Part shown: in pieces, positions 10,774 to 23,272 of the stretch | How the letters are laid out: each line of letters begins with the position of its first letter | Position numbering within the stretch: position 1 is the stretch's first letter | Origin: Funneliformis mosseae | Taxonomy: Eukaryota; Glomeromycota; Glomeromycetes; Glomerales; Glomeraceae | Assembly (NCBI GenBank): GCA_910592005.1 | Contig: CAJVPP010000283.1 | Coordinates: forward strand, 1-37,663 | Length of the DNA: 37,663 nt | Reading direction: 5' to 3' | Notes under the pieces: generated by a model | The model's input: only the letters and a program-made list of their open reading frames with translations | Told to the model about the DNA's origin: nothing | The model's database searches: none | Program-made: the position numbers and the translations under genes

Positions 10774-12264
10774 TTTTAATTTTTAATTTTTAATTTTTTT
10801 CCTATGAATGAACACTTCTTTATCGAAGAAAAAAAAAAAAAAAATAATAATTTTCCCTTTTTTTTTTTGTACAACAAAACAATTTTTTTTTGTAATCATA
10901 AACCAAATTTCGTTATTACAACAAAAAGGGATTTCATAAAATTCATACCGAGCCGACGACTTTTGATGCATAATAATGTAAATGCAATCCCCCCTTTTTA
11001 TGTTGCAAAAAAAAATTCTCAGCCAAACATGTTACAATTTCCAATTTTGTGAGACGATCATCATAATTTCCCATTTACTGAATAAAATATTATTCTTCTG
11101 TGTTTGTGTTTTTATATATACATACATACTGTATATATATTTTTTAATTTCCCTTATACGATGATGATATTTTGGTTTTTTTTATTTATTTTTTTCCTTT
11201 TCTCGTAAATAATAGAAATAGTCACGAATGGTAAAAATAATATTAAATAATTAAATAAAGTAAATAAAGTACATAAAATTGAAAAATCTTCAATAAATGC
11301 AAAATAAAGTTTAAAAATAACGTTTCGCTAAAAAATAGGTTTCATTTATTCACGTGAAATACATCAAAAAAAATGCATGGGCGTATTCTATCGGGGATTA
11401 CAAGGATTCGCTCCGTTTGAAAATAAGAACTTCGTTGAAAGTATTCGAATATCGAAATCATTTCGCTCAATCCCAAAAAAAAAGGAGAAAATTCGCAAAC
11501 TCTCCCAAGTACTTGAAGGTATATGAGCAAAGGGGAAAGGATAATTATCGTTAATGACCGATTTCCTATATTTATTTACTTTAATTTTTAATTGAAATGA
11601 TTTTCGATATTCGTGAATTGAATATCTGAATTCCAAAACTGGATCTACACAATAAGCTCCGAACTTGGTTGATTTTTCATTTACGTTAATAAAAAGGAAT
11701 TAATCACAAAATATAAAATTTCGCAAACATAAGATGTGACAAAAAATCATCATCCTCTACCAATATCAAAAAAAAAAAAAAAATTCCACACAATTTTAAC
11801 TGATTCTATTATTTTTTTTTTATTTTATTTTATTTTATTTTTTTTTTTTGGTCTTCTCAGCAAATTTCATAAAGCTTTAATAATGAAAAAAGTGGAACAT
11901 CCCACGTTCCATTAACTGGTTTCTTCCAAACTAAAAATTTATATTCTTGACTAAACTGACATTTTTTTTATGAAATTTCGAAAATCTTTCCTGAAATGGA
12001 TTCTTTTTTCGGAAATTCACAAAAAAGCTTTTTTATTAAAACAAAACGCGTTCATATTTCAAATGAAAATCCATTATTATTAAAATGAAAAAAAAAGTAG
12101 TAAGCTTATACATTTTTTTAAAATAGATAAAAGTGCGAAAAAAAAAATTTTATTTTTTTTTATTTTTTTGGGTCTAAAGAAAAAAATATATATATTTTTC
12201 CCTTATAATTTATTTTTAAAACCCTAATACTATATTAATTTTGCCCGATTTCTATATTTTCGAT
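10774..12264. other. Intergenic region between secreted protein and receptor genes
   Basis: The first few hundred bases are A/T-rich and should include the 3' end of the secreted-protein transcript (AATAAA-type words near 11080). A TCACGTGA lies at 11350-11357. A pentanucleotide TTTTA run occupies about 11818-11842. Frames at 11342-11636 on both strands overlap one another and carry no domain. No other gene is seen. Confidence 0.5.
11818..11846. repeat. TTTTA pentanucleotide microsatellite
   Basis: TATTT units repeat about four times before merging into a poly-T tract. Simple slippage repeat. Confidence 0.7.
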
Positions 12265-14290
12265 ATGAGGTTTACAATACGACATTGCATATATGTTTTG
12301 TTATTGGTTTGTACGATAGTTGATGTTCGTGGACAAGGTAAATTTTTTTTTTTTTTTTTTTTTTAATAAAAAATATTTTCTTTAACCCAAGACCCAATTT
12401 ATAACTATTATACAGAATGCAGTCATTATTTTGAAGATGGCGGTGTATGTGTTGTAAGTATAATAATTTTATTAATGATTTTACTCATTTTTTTTTTTTT
12501 TCGATTTGATTATTTACGTTTTTTTATTTTAACTAATTTCCATAACATAAGAATTACATATCACGTATCGATTATGTGTCCCATGAAAATGGACAGGACG
12601 TCTCAAGCATTGAACTTTCCCTTGGAAATCTTAGTATAGCCCAAGGTTTATCAACGCTCAAAGATGATACCATCCTTGACAGTTGTGTACAAGCTTTCAC
12701 AAGTTTTGTATGCGCTACTGCATTTATAAAATGTAAAGTGACTGACTGTGAGTAAACTATGCTCTTTATGAAATAACTTAAAATCAATTCAAATTAATAA
12801 TTCTCTTTAAATTGAATGAAGCCAATACCGTTTTGGACCTTCCTTGTCAGTCCACATGTACAAAAGTTTTGGATCCCTGTGTAAATAATATTGATAGCGC
12901 ATCACCGGATATTCAAAATATTATTAAAACGTACATTCAATCATCAAAGTACTTCCCTCAAGATTGTAATGGTAATATTGGTACATCGCCACCATTAGAT
13001 ATCAAGTATCCAAAAGAAGAATGTAATAGTTCTCCACAGATTTCTTTTAGACCAAAATGTTTCAGTCCTCTTATTGAGGATCATGTTTGGGTTGAATCTA
13101 ATAAAAGCAAAACTATAGTTGAAAACCTTTGTCTAAATGGTTGCTGTCTTCCTTGTCCACAATCCTACGCTTTATATCCAGAAGATAAGATGGAAGATGG
13201 TTTCTTGATAACACAAATATTAAGAGCCATTTCAGCTGTTGGATCAGCGGTTATGTTAATTTCATATCTAGTTTTACCAGGAAAAAGAAATCATCCTAGT
13301 ATATTGATCCTTTTTGCTTCTTTATCAATTTTCTTGTATTCTTCCAATGTGTTTTTTTCAATTGGAAACCCAAAAGCGGTTCAATGCGAAAATGAAGTGA
13401 TTGCTAGCACTCAAACAAATAAGCCGTTCTTATGTGGCTTTCAAGGAGCTTTACTTATTTTTGCTTCACATGCAACTACTTTGTGGGTTGGAGTTATAAT
13501 TCTTAACCTTCACATCCATACCGTATGGAATTCAAATATATTGAGCAATAGATACTATTATATTTACGCTATATGCTGGGGAATTCCATTAATATTAACC
13601 GTAGTAGCACTAGCAAGTCATTCAGTTAGTTATCAATTTGCTACGCTTTGTTTTATCAGAGTTGATATGGCTAATAATATATTCTTTTATCCTATGGCCA
13701 TTTTTGTTATTCCGAGTTTCTTTCTACATATAGCCACATTTGTTCATATATTTAAGGTATTTATTTATTTTATTTTATTTTTTGGTCTTTGTAACTATCT
13801 AATTAATATTATAATTATAAATTATTACCTTCTTTTTTTTTAGATTTCACAAGAAGAAGAAGTCAAAAATTCGGATGAATTGATGACACATCGTCGTCAT
13901 GTATTACAAGCAATTAGGATTCAATGGAGGGCACTTTTATTAGCCATTATATTATTAACTACAGTAATATTCTATTGGTTATTTTATTTCCTTGAATTAA
14001 CTACCATATCTAGAGGTGCAACAAATAGAGAATTTTTAAAAGACTGGTTACCTTGTATTCAATCAGGCAAAGGACAAACCTTTTGTGCAAATAATTTTGC
14101 GAGCAAATATATGCCTCGATTTGGTTTAATGTTTGCAGCTGAAACGTTAACTAGTTTGACCGGCATTTACTTAATTGCTATATTTTTTAATAATGCTTTA
14201 TGGCGAGAATGGAAGAATTGGTTCAGCGATAAATTCGTTTCAAGTCGTAAACTTGAAAATTCTAATCCAGATCAATTTCTTGCTTTATAA
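12265..14290 (+). CDS. Frizzled/Smoothened-like seven-transmembrane receptor
   Basis: Five exons: 12265-12337, 12416-12453, 12552-12747, 12822-13756 and 13844-14290. Phases close throughout, giving 562 aa. Donors include GTAAGT and GTGAGT. Residues 1-24 are a signal peptide. Residues 25 to about 225 form a cysteine-rich ectodomain (C26, C36, C82, C91, C98, C111, C115, C122 and more, ending in CLNGCCLPCP) that resembles a Frizzled CRD. Seven hydrophobic helices follow at about 230-256, 261-284, 305-335, 347-368, 390-413, 443-466 and 505-529. CGFQGALLIFASHATTLWVG in helix 3 is characteristic of the Frizzled/Smoothened fold. The C-terminal tail is short (about 33 aa) and has LWREWKNWF where animal receptors carry KTxxxW, so Dishevelled-type coupling is not supported. 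Fungi lack Wnt, so the ligand is unknown. Related proteins occur in early-diverging fungi and in Dictyostelium. The protein should sit in the plasma membrane with the CRD outside. Confidence 0.9.
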
Positions 14291-15691
14291 TTTATTTTCA
14301 CCCTTCATTTTCTCTTAATAATATAATTTTTCTTTCTTTTCTGTTTTAAAATTAAAAATTTTTTTCATTCCTTTGATAAATAATATAGTTATTTATTTAA
14401 TATTTTAATTGTATTACTTAATACGTACCAATCAAAACCGTCATTAACAGTATTTGAAATCTTGTAAAAAATTTTAAAGGGTTAATTTTATAGAATTAAA
14501 TTTTGAAAGATTTATATTTCAAAAAAATAAATTCTTTTACTACTCTTGAATTCTTATGATTTGATTCATTTTTATTATTTCAGATTTGGATATTAGAAAT
14601 ACATTTCTAGAAAATTATTTTCTTTTTATATTTAAGAATTTATAATAAAAATTAAACATAAAAATTAATTATAAATTATGAAAAATCAAAACCATTTCAA
14701 TTTAAAGTAAAAATAATATGATTATAAAGTGATATATTATACATTTATAAATTGAAAATATATTTCAAATTTGAAGATTTAATATTTATAATTAAAATAA
14801 ATGTAATATTATAATTAATATATAATAATACAATTAATTTATATTATTATAATAAATATTTTGTGACTAAAGAGAGATTTTTTATTAATAAATTAGACCA
14901 ACGTAAATATATTTATAAAGCTAAATATGATTATATATAGGATGATTATAGAAAGGGTTATTGTATTTATAATATTATAAATTTGATAATAATTAAAAAT
15001 ATCATTTATTTTTTCTTTTTAAAAATTAAATATCTAATATTTTACTAATCTTTAATTTTAACTTAAAGTATTAATAATTATATATAAAGATTTGTAATAT
15101 ATATTCTGATATTTTTTATAATTAGATATATATTTTTAAAAAAGATAAATAAAGATTTTTTTATAATTAAATAAATTAACATTTATTTAAAATTTTTTTT
15201 TTTTAAAAAAAATATATATATTTATATTTTATATTTTAATTAAATTTTAAACTTTATCAATAAAGTTAAAATATTTGGTTACAAAATATTTGAATTAAAT
15301 ATTATATAAATACTTGTAAATAATTATTATTTTATATATGTAATTATTATTTTTTTTTTTTTGATTAGAATATAAAACTTTATTTTATAATAAATCTTAT
15401 AATATATACATGATTTTAATAATAACTTAATATTTTTTTTTAGAATCTATTAAAATAAAACTTAAAAGTGAAATCATTAAACTTACTGAAAAAAAATTTT
15501 ATTCGAAAAAAAAATGAAAATGTTTATAAAATAAAAATTTATTTTATTCAACCTTAACCAACCCTCTTATCCTTTCGAGTATCATCATGATTATTTTCGA
15601 AAATTTTTTAAAAAAAAAAACAGAAAATTATATTTATTCCAATATTAAGGTTTGTAAAAGTATAAATGTCTCAATTTATTAAGTAATTTGC
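14291..15691. other. AT-rich intergenic region
   Basis: This separates the receptor gene and Hir3, which converge. From about 14640 to 15540 the sequence is almost entirely A and T, with no usable open frame, and it must hold both 3' ends. I see no gene or defined repeat beyond simple A/T words. Confidence 0.6.
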
Positions 15692-18600
15692 TTAGAAAAA
15701 CATAGGGTCACTATCCTGCGTTATTAAGGATGCCACAGACATAACATTAGTTGTTGGTTCTTTGTGTTGCTGCTGCTCATGCTGATCATTAGCTCTTTCA
15801 TCGAATTCCATTTCCATTCCCTTTTCCTCCTCATTAATTTGGATGTTCACTTCTTTATCAACAGTTTGCTTAATCATCTCTTCAACATATTTAGAAGCGC
15901 TCGCCAATTTCGTCTGTATTATTTCGTCCTTAAGAACTATATTGGAAGCTTTTCGAAGTTTTTCCGAAATTTTATTTAACGTATCAACATCCAATGTCAC
16001 CTTTGCCAGTTTCATATAGAATAGTATATATTTGTGTACGTAAACAAAGTGTCTGCCTGATCTATTTAAACATCATATTGTGAAGTCAAAATTTAAAATA
16101 ATGATGATGACAATAATAATTCTTATTTTTATACATATACTTTACCTTTCGAATTCAGGTTTCCAAACATTCATAAACGTTTTAGATGTCAACTTTAAAT
16201 GAAACAAAGGTGATAGTATTGATTTGGCAATTTCCGGCTTATTTTCCACACGATAAAGTAAGCGTGCATGCTATCAACAGTCGATTAGGAAATAAGTTAA
16301 TATTGAATATTATAAAATATAATCTGAAAATGATACCTTACTCTAAATATCGGACGATGATGCCATTTATTTTTATCAGCTTTGCGTATATCTTCAAGTT
16401 TAGAACAGATAATATCATACGCGTGACGGTATTCAGGTATATTTATATCAAAGTTTTCTAGATGATCTTCTTGTGATTCCTTATATGCGGCAGTAACGGC
16501 AGTAACAGCAGCAACATCATCACCCTCAATATCGATATCAAGATATTTCTCAATAAGAGATGGCTTTAAATAATAGTAAAAGTCAGCATAGAACATGATT
16601 TTAAAAATATTGTTGATATAAACAATCGTATTATAATGTTGAAATTATTCACCTTTATTTGACCCTTTATTAAATATTTGGATAACGTCGAAGTCATTTT
16701 ATACTCAGCATCGAGTATTTTTTCTTGACCGGAAACACCAGATTTTTCAGGAGTTCGATCCACAGCCAATTTATATAATTGAATAACCACCTAAAATAAT
16801 TAATAACGTATTAATATTTAATTGTATAATAGTTGCATCAAGTTGCATTTTAAGATACCTCTGGTGGTTTTTCGAGTTTTTGGTAACATTTGCCAAGCAT
16901 ATAAGGTATTCTATAAGTTAAATCATTAGACTTTGGACGAAGAAAATGAATATAAGAAAGTAATTTACGCCTAAACAGTACCTCCAATCATGAATCATTG
17001 GCATTCCATTTCCATTATCACTTTGATTCTCAATTAAATATCTCTCATTCTGCATTGCTTTCCCAAAGCAATAAGCAGAAAATGCGTAAGCATCCTTGAA
17101 ACTTGGTTTGCGCCATAACACAGCATGATAGGGATTTAATTGAAATGCTTCCATTGACATAGGTTCGGTAATCATTGAATAAACCTGATAACCAAAATCT
17201 CGCCAAAAATTCACTTCATCACTTGGTACTGCTAGCGATTGCTGTCCAGAAAACCAGGTAATCACCTTCGCAGCTCTCGCATAACAAAGAAATGATTTCT
17301 AAGGGATAATAGAAAATGTGTTAATACATGGAAGAAAATTAATAAATTTGATCTAAAATACCTTCTGATATTTTGCAATCCTTCCTCGATTATTTATTAT
17401 CTCTTCGGCGCTCCATGTTAAATTTTCATCAGCAAGACTTGCATAACAAGATCCCAATGCATACCACGAAGCGAACCTTAGTGGATTATTGGAAAGATCA
17501 TACTACGAAAAATATATGGATCCCGATTAAAATGTAATCGTTTATAAACACACTACCAAACAAGATGACATACAGTGAATTGTTCTATAGCCCTTTCCAA
17601 TGTTTCTACTGCCTTTGTTTGATTACCCTTTGTACGGGTCTTAAATTGATACTGCAGAATTTTTCCACGGAAATAATAAAGATCCGTGATAGCTATTGGG
17701 TTGATTGTCAAAAAAAAAAAAAAGTCCTAAATACATTAAAAAACAATTCATTACTTAATAAAGACAAGTAAAGTACACACCCTCTCCGGCATCTCTATAG
17801 GAAACTGCACCAAGGTCGCTAACGTAATGATCGTGTTCTTTATATTGAATGGCTTCATAAAAATTAATTTCACTATCAAGGAAATGTTGTGTCCTCCAGC
17901 TACATTGATTGAAACCTATTTTTTTTTTAAAAAAAAACACATAAATGTTATAAAACTATCATCTTGTTAAGGCCAAACGAAAATAATTGAAGTAGATTCT
18001 TACGGTCACTTCGCGGAGGAATCACTATATTAGCTATCTTATCTAAAGTGTCCTTGACATCATTCTTGATCTGCCATGTCCGGAATGGTTTTTCGTTAAT
18101 ATAATTTCGAATGTTCTTGAAAAGCAATTCCGCTGTTTTGATATCGAGTTCAACAGGCTGGGTTTTATGGTCCCATGGAACTTCGGTATCAACCTAATAA
18201 GTATGCAAATATTCTATTGTCAACAACGTTATTGTAAAATAGTTTAAACTCCAAATAGAATTACATACACTGAGAACGACTCGATATAAACAATGGCAGC
18301 ATTGATATTCGTGTATACGGTTTTCTGATGGATGAAGTTCGGTAAAGGCTTTGATGCAAAATTTTAAAAATGCACCTAAAAATTTATCAAAGAAATAAAT
18401 AAAGTACCGTAAGAAATAAATTTATATATAGCAAAATAACATATACACGCACCATTATCTGTTCCGCAAATATAACGCTCCCCTAGTTGATCATGAACGG
18501 TGACTAAAAATTCAACGAATTCTTCACTCGAAACGGAAGAATTTTCTTTTAATAAATGGTAAAATAAGATCCATGTACGAGCACACAAGATATGAAGAGG

Positions 18601-21600
18601 TTCGCTTGATTCAGCTTCTGCATTTACAATCTCTTCAGTTTTTGGAAATAGTATTTCAAAACTCGTTTTATACAATATACGGAAATGTTTTTTGAATGTC
18701 ATATATTCATTTTCTGGAAGGTTGGCTGTTTTAATCATTATTTTTTAAAGAATTGTCAAACAAGTTAATTTAGTTAATGTTAAATAATTTTTGCTTCGAG
18801 AATTTACATACCAACTGAATGTCCTTCCGACATGAGTTCAGCAATTTTCGATATAGCATCATTTATCTGAAATGAAAGGAAATTAACTTTATGATTTAAA
18901 AAAATATAAAGGAAAAACAAAATATTTTACCAACCGAATGAATCGTGGTCCAAAATTGAACCACCCTATCTTCATCAATATTATCAGAAACCCAATTTAG
19001 CAAAAATTTGATCGTATCAGAAAAATGTGTAATTGCACGTGACCAATCATCTTCAGGCAATTCTTTACGAGATTCCAATGACCCGACCTTATTATTTATT
19101 ATTGCAACATTAATATGAGCATCGAAAGCACTATCAAATAAAAATAATTTAAGTTTAAAAATAAATAAATAAAAGTTCTTAATAATGAATAATTAAAAGT
19201 TTTACCAATTCGCTATCGTAATATCCACGCATTCGCCCAGTTCGAGGATCCTCTTGCATTCATCAAAAGAAGTCCTTGCTTTATCTAAATCTCCTTGCCA
19301 AAAGTCCATACGAGCAGTACACCACCAATATCTATTTTGATCATAAGTATTGAGCATGCATTCACGGGATTTTATTCGAAAGATAGGCGAAGCAGCATAC
19401 CTTGCGTTCAATTGATTTGACCACATTTTCCACATCTTATGATGGTATTCCCATTTCCTAACATCCTCTTCATATAGTGGCCCTTGAGATTCAGCATAAG
19501 ACACAAAATCCATTATGTTCCATGATGAACGATATATTAACCACCTACACATGTCTAAAGTAATTTGCAAATTCTAGAAGGAAAAAATAAGTCAATTAAG
19601 TATAAAGAATGTTGATAAAAACAAAAGGTATGAAATCTTACGGAAGGCATTTCCTGACAACGACTTGGAGAATCTTGAGCATCTTCAGGAGTTGTAATAC
19701 CATTCCTTGATATTTGAGAATCAAATAAAAATTCGCATATGCCCATCAAGACCTGAAGAATGAGCAACCCGAAACATATCAGTTACAAATAAACTTATAA
19801 TTTAATTTAATTATATGAAAACAATAGATACCTCGGATTTTTGCTTCATTTGTTGAAAAATGTTATCGCAGCTTTCCTCCATAATCACATTGGCACAATT
19901 GACTGATCTGTCCCAATCAGTACAAGTATTTTCGATCATTGCCAACAATTGATTGTCTACCCTTTGTAGAATCTCTCTAACGATTTCTTTCAATCCATCT
20001 GGCCATCGACAAAGCCACAACGGCTTAATTCCATCTTCGGTTTCCACCAATTTTCCAAACAAATGTATAATGTACATGCATAAATAGTCTGTAATTCCAG
20101 AATTTTTATTATTTATGTCATTAACGAATGTTGCAAATGATTCTTGCGTTCGGTAGTTATCATGAAAATAAGAATTAGGTGACGGTGGATCGGTATGAGG
20201 GGTAAACATATAGAATCGAGGATCAGATGCAGTGTTTGTCCTGTAATTAAGTAAATAAATAAATAAGAAACTACATCAAAATGTTGAAATTAATAATTAA
20301 AATTACTTACGTACCTCGGATTGTTTATGGCCTCTTCGACATTTGATCCATGATACTCGCTTAGAACATGTTGATTCCAAACTTTACTAAAATATAAAAG
20401 AAATTTATCGTTTTCTGCATCATCTTCCTGCTTAATGTTTATTAAATAACCAGGTTCTACTTTTTCTATGATCGATTCGATTTTTTCAAGAAATTCCAAT
20501 GAAGAATTATTCCGTTTTTGATTAAAGGAGTCTATTTTTGATGTAATTTTAGACGTAACACGCGATGATCTATTTTTTTTTTTTTTTATAAAAAAAATAA
20601 CTATTTAGGAAACATGAATGATTATTAAATAACCACAATATTCTTAATATTTTTTCCAATCATATACCGTGTCTGTGTAGTTTTATCATTACTGTAGTCA
20701 TTTGGAGGCTCCTTCCTTTTTCGCCTTTGAGCAGTTCCACTAGCGTCATTCATATCCGGAGTTTTGACAACATTGCCTTGAAGGTCTATTATGATGTGTC
20801 GACTTTTGACTGGAATGAGTGAATCGTCATCGACAATCTTACTATTTGATAAAAACGTTTCATAAATTTAGTGACTGACTTTTGAATAAATCATTCATCT
20901 AGAATTAAAGAAATTAAATTATATTCACCCAGACATGATTTTGTCATATACAATTAGTAAACATTCACCTAGCCCATTCCACGTACAATTTGGCAAATTA
21001 AATCGCAATGATTTCATTGCATTTGGACTAAACACTCCTATTTAATTATAAATAATATTAATTGAGAACGTTCATTAGACATAATCATTTTGATATGTGA
21101 AGTTATTCACCGGATGGTTTCAAACGTCTTGGTATATCCTCCGAATATAAAGGTCTTATTATGGGTGGAGAGTTTTCATAATAATCGCTAATCATTTAAA
21201 GATTTCAACGTAATAAGTATAATTAAAATTAACGTATGGAATAAATTATAATCTTAAAGTCAACCTTACTTTGGTAATAATGATCTAACCCATGTATTCT
21301 CCAAAAGTTGAATTCTGAGTTGATTAAGTGTCTGATTGTAAGGATCCGCTTTCAAGCCTTTATCAATTGCACGCAGACAAGCATAAAAATCACCAATGTC
21401 ATACAAAAGCTAGAAAAGTCGGATTGAGATTAGTAATACTTTATGCTCTCTCAATAACATCTAAAAAAAAAAATATATAATACTTACACGGCATAATTCT
21501 CTTAAAGCTTCTTGATGGATCGGTGAGAGGAATACGGGAGGTACGTGCATTTCTTCATCAAAATTTGAAAACGATTGTGCAACATCGAAGTCTTCTAATG

Positions 21601-22404
21601 CTTTTGTTAAGGCTGAGCGAGCATATTGGGGATCATTAATCTCTTCTGACATTGCAAGTTTCCCGATCTTTAACCAGATACTATGGTCAGATTGATCAAT
21701 TCTTAACGCCTAAAGTTGCAAAATATCTATTAATAATGAAGATAACATCATTATAAAAACGTGCTTAATAAAAAAATCTTTGTTTACCCTATGATAATAT
21801 TCAATTGCATTTTGTGCATCGATTTTAGTTCTATGAATTTGATGCTCGTGTTCTAATAATTCTGCATAATTCTTTAACACACAGTATTTTAATCGAGTAA
21901 TACGTTGTGATAATGGTATACCATTGTTTGGAACCTACTCGACGAAATCAATAAAAAAAATTAAATAGATATTTTTTTTTTTAATTATCGGAAACGGAAT
22001 ATTAAAATTAAAGAAATTATGTTTTACTTGAAACGTTGTATTTTTCATTAAATCGTGTTTTAGAAGTTTCACATATAATTCCTTTGCATTAGTATGATCG
22101 CGCCGAAGTGCCAAATTGTATAAGGTTTCGCATTGTCGCAACTAAAAATTTATCGGTCAGCATTACAAACGAATTTTATAGCGACGAATCAAAAAAAAAA
22201 AAAAAATCAAATTAAATATATACCGGCGCATCGTGTGGATCTACTGGTTGTTCGGTTGGTAGAACGTTTGAATCGTTTAACGCAGTGAATTTAATCAACT
22301 GCAAAGAAAAAGAATTAAATTAAAACGATAAGGAAACATTTTATTTAATGAAAAACACGATTAAAAAAACAGCTTTTTATTATTATTTAAATACATACAA
22401 CCAT
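15692..22404 (-). CDS. Histone-chaperone HIR complex subunit Hir3/CABIN1
   Basis: I assembled 27 minus-strand exons with closing phases (1548 aa): 22399-22404, 22224-22298, 22028-22141, 21788-21934, 21488-21709, 21270-21409, 21111-21187, 20929-21037, 20668-20841, 20315-20569, 19832-20240, 19642-19752, 19206-19573, 18935-19130, 18812-18866, 18453-18725, 18269-18375, 18004-18193, 17781-17915, 17574-17692, 17362-17502, 16982-17298, 16859-16910, 16653-16790, 16342-16563, 16146-16270, 15692-16061. The N-terminus (FTALNDSN, then TPR helices to about residue 235 including ALRIDQSDHSIWLKIGKLAM and ACLRAIDKGLKADP) matches Hir3/CABIN1. More TPR-like helices occupy about 1055-1310. Exons 26 and 27 join to give WKPEFERSGRHF (about 1420-1431), the conserved C-terminal signature. 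A basic RRKRKEP patch near residue 338 may be a nuclear signal. The protein scaffolds HIRA for replication-independent H3-H4 deposition. Size is close to yeast Hir3. One donor (GTTGGT, exon 14) is atypical but phase demands it. Confidence 0.92.
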
Positions 22405-23035
22405 AATTTGTGGAGTGTTCCTAATCTAAAATTATAGTAAAATAGCTGTTATAAACGCGTTTTTCAATTAAATAATAGAAAGAACTCGTAATAGACATAT
22501 TTCAAACGAATAAATAACAACATACGATACTAATTAAAGAATTTAAATTGGCGTTTGTTTCTAAGATCTAATTGGCAATTTTTAGGTTTTCTCAGAACTA
22601 TACTTATTTTAAATTCATATTTACAGCAAGGTTAATAAGAATCTTGTTATTTAAAGTATAAAGTAAAAACTAAAAATGATTGAAAGTAATTTATATACAT
22701 ATATATATCAAATAGGAAACGGGGAAACTTGCCTCAATTATAATAATTATTAGAGACGAAATTTTTTTCTTTTTTATGTAATAAGCAGACATGCCAAATT
22801 CGCATACAAAATTACACAATTCCTGTTCACGTGATATCAAAACAACATCAAAATTATATGTAGTATTTCGGTATTGTAGGTTTATTTAAGTATGTGAATA
22901 TGTGAATATGTGAATGATATTGAAACTTATATAAAATACATTGATTTCTTCAATTTTTTATAACTTTTATTCTCGAAGTAACTCTATTTGGTCCCCTTTT
23001 CGCTTTAATGGCGTTACGCTTCTTATTCTTAGATT
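22405..23035. other. Intergenic region between Vps72 stop and Hir3 start
   Basis: These 631 bp hold the 3' end of Vps72 and the Hir3 promoter. TCACGTGA is at 22827-22834, about 420 bp above the Hir3 ATG, and a TATACATATATATA stretch is near 22695-22709. The open frame at 22941-23258 on the plus strand is the shadow of Vps72 exon 7. No separate gene. Confidence 0.55.
22827..22834. promoter_or_regulatory. TCACGTGA palindrome upstream of Hir3
   Basis: Self-complementary E-box-type octamer in the Hir3 upstream region. The same octamer occurs upstream of Vps72. Its binding factor is not known from the sequence. Confidence 0.35.
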
Positions 23036-23239
23036 TTATAATAAAGTTCCTTTTTCAGATGACCACAAATATTCATGTCCAAGTACTTGTTGTAACCTTT
23101 TATATGCATCCATATTTGCATACGGTACACCAGATTTTGGATCCCTATATTTTGCAGGTTCACCAGTAATGGGACATATTGCCTTTTCAATTTCTAAGAA
23201 ATCATATAAATATTGTATATTATATATATGTGTGCAACC

Positions 23240-23272
<33 letters not shown>

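Noticed and set aside
11342..11636. Overlapping open frames on both strands between secreted protein and receptor
   Set aside because: Frames are mutual shadows with no domain and no conserved motif.
12748..12753. Alternative Frizzled exon-3 donor two bases downstream (GTAAAC)
   Set aside because: It gives the wrong phase for exon 4; the GTGAGT donor at 12748 keeps the frame.
14640..15540. A/T tract considered as a mitochondrial insertion or centromere
   Set aside because: No mitochondrial gene piece and no higher-order repeat was seen.
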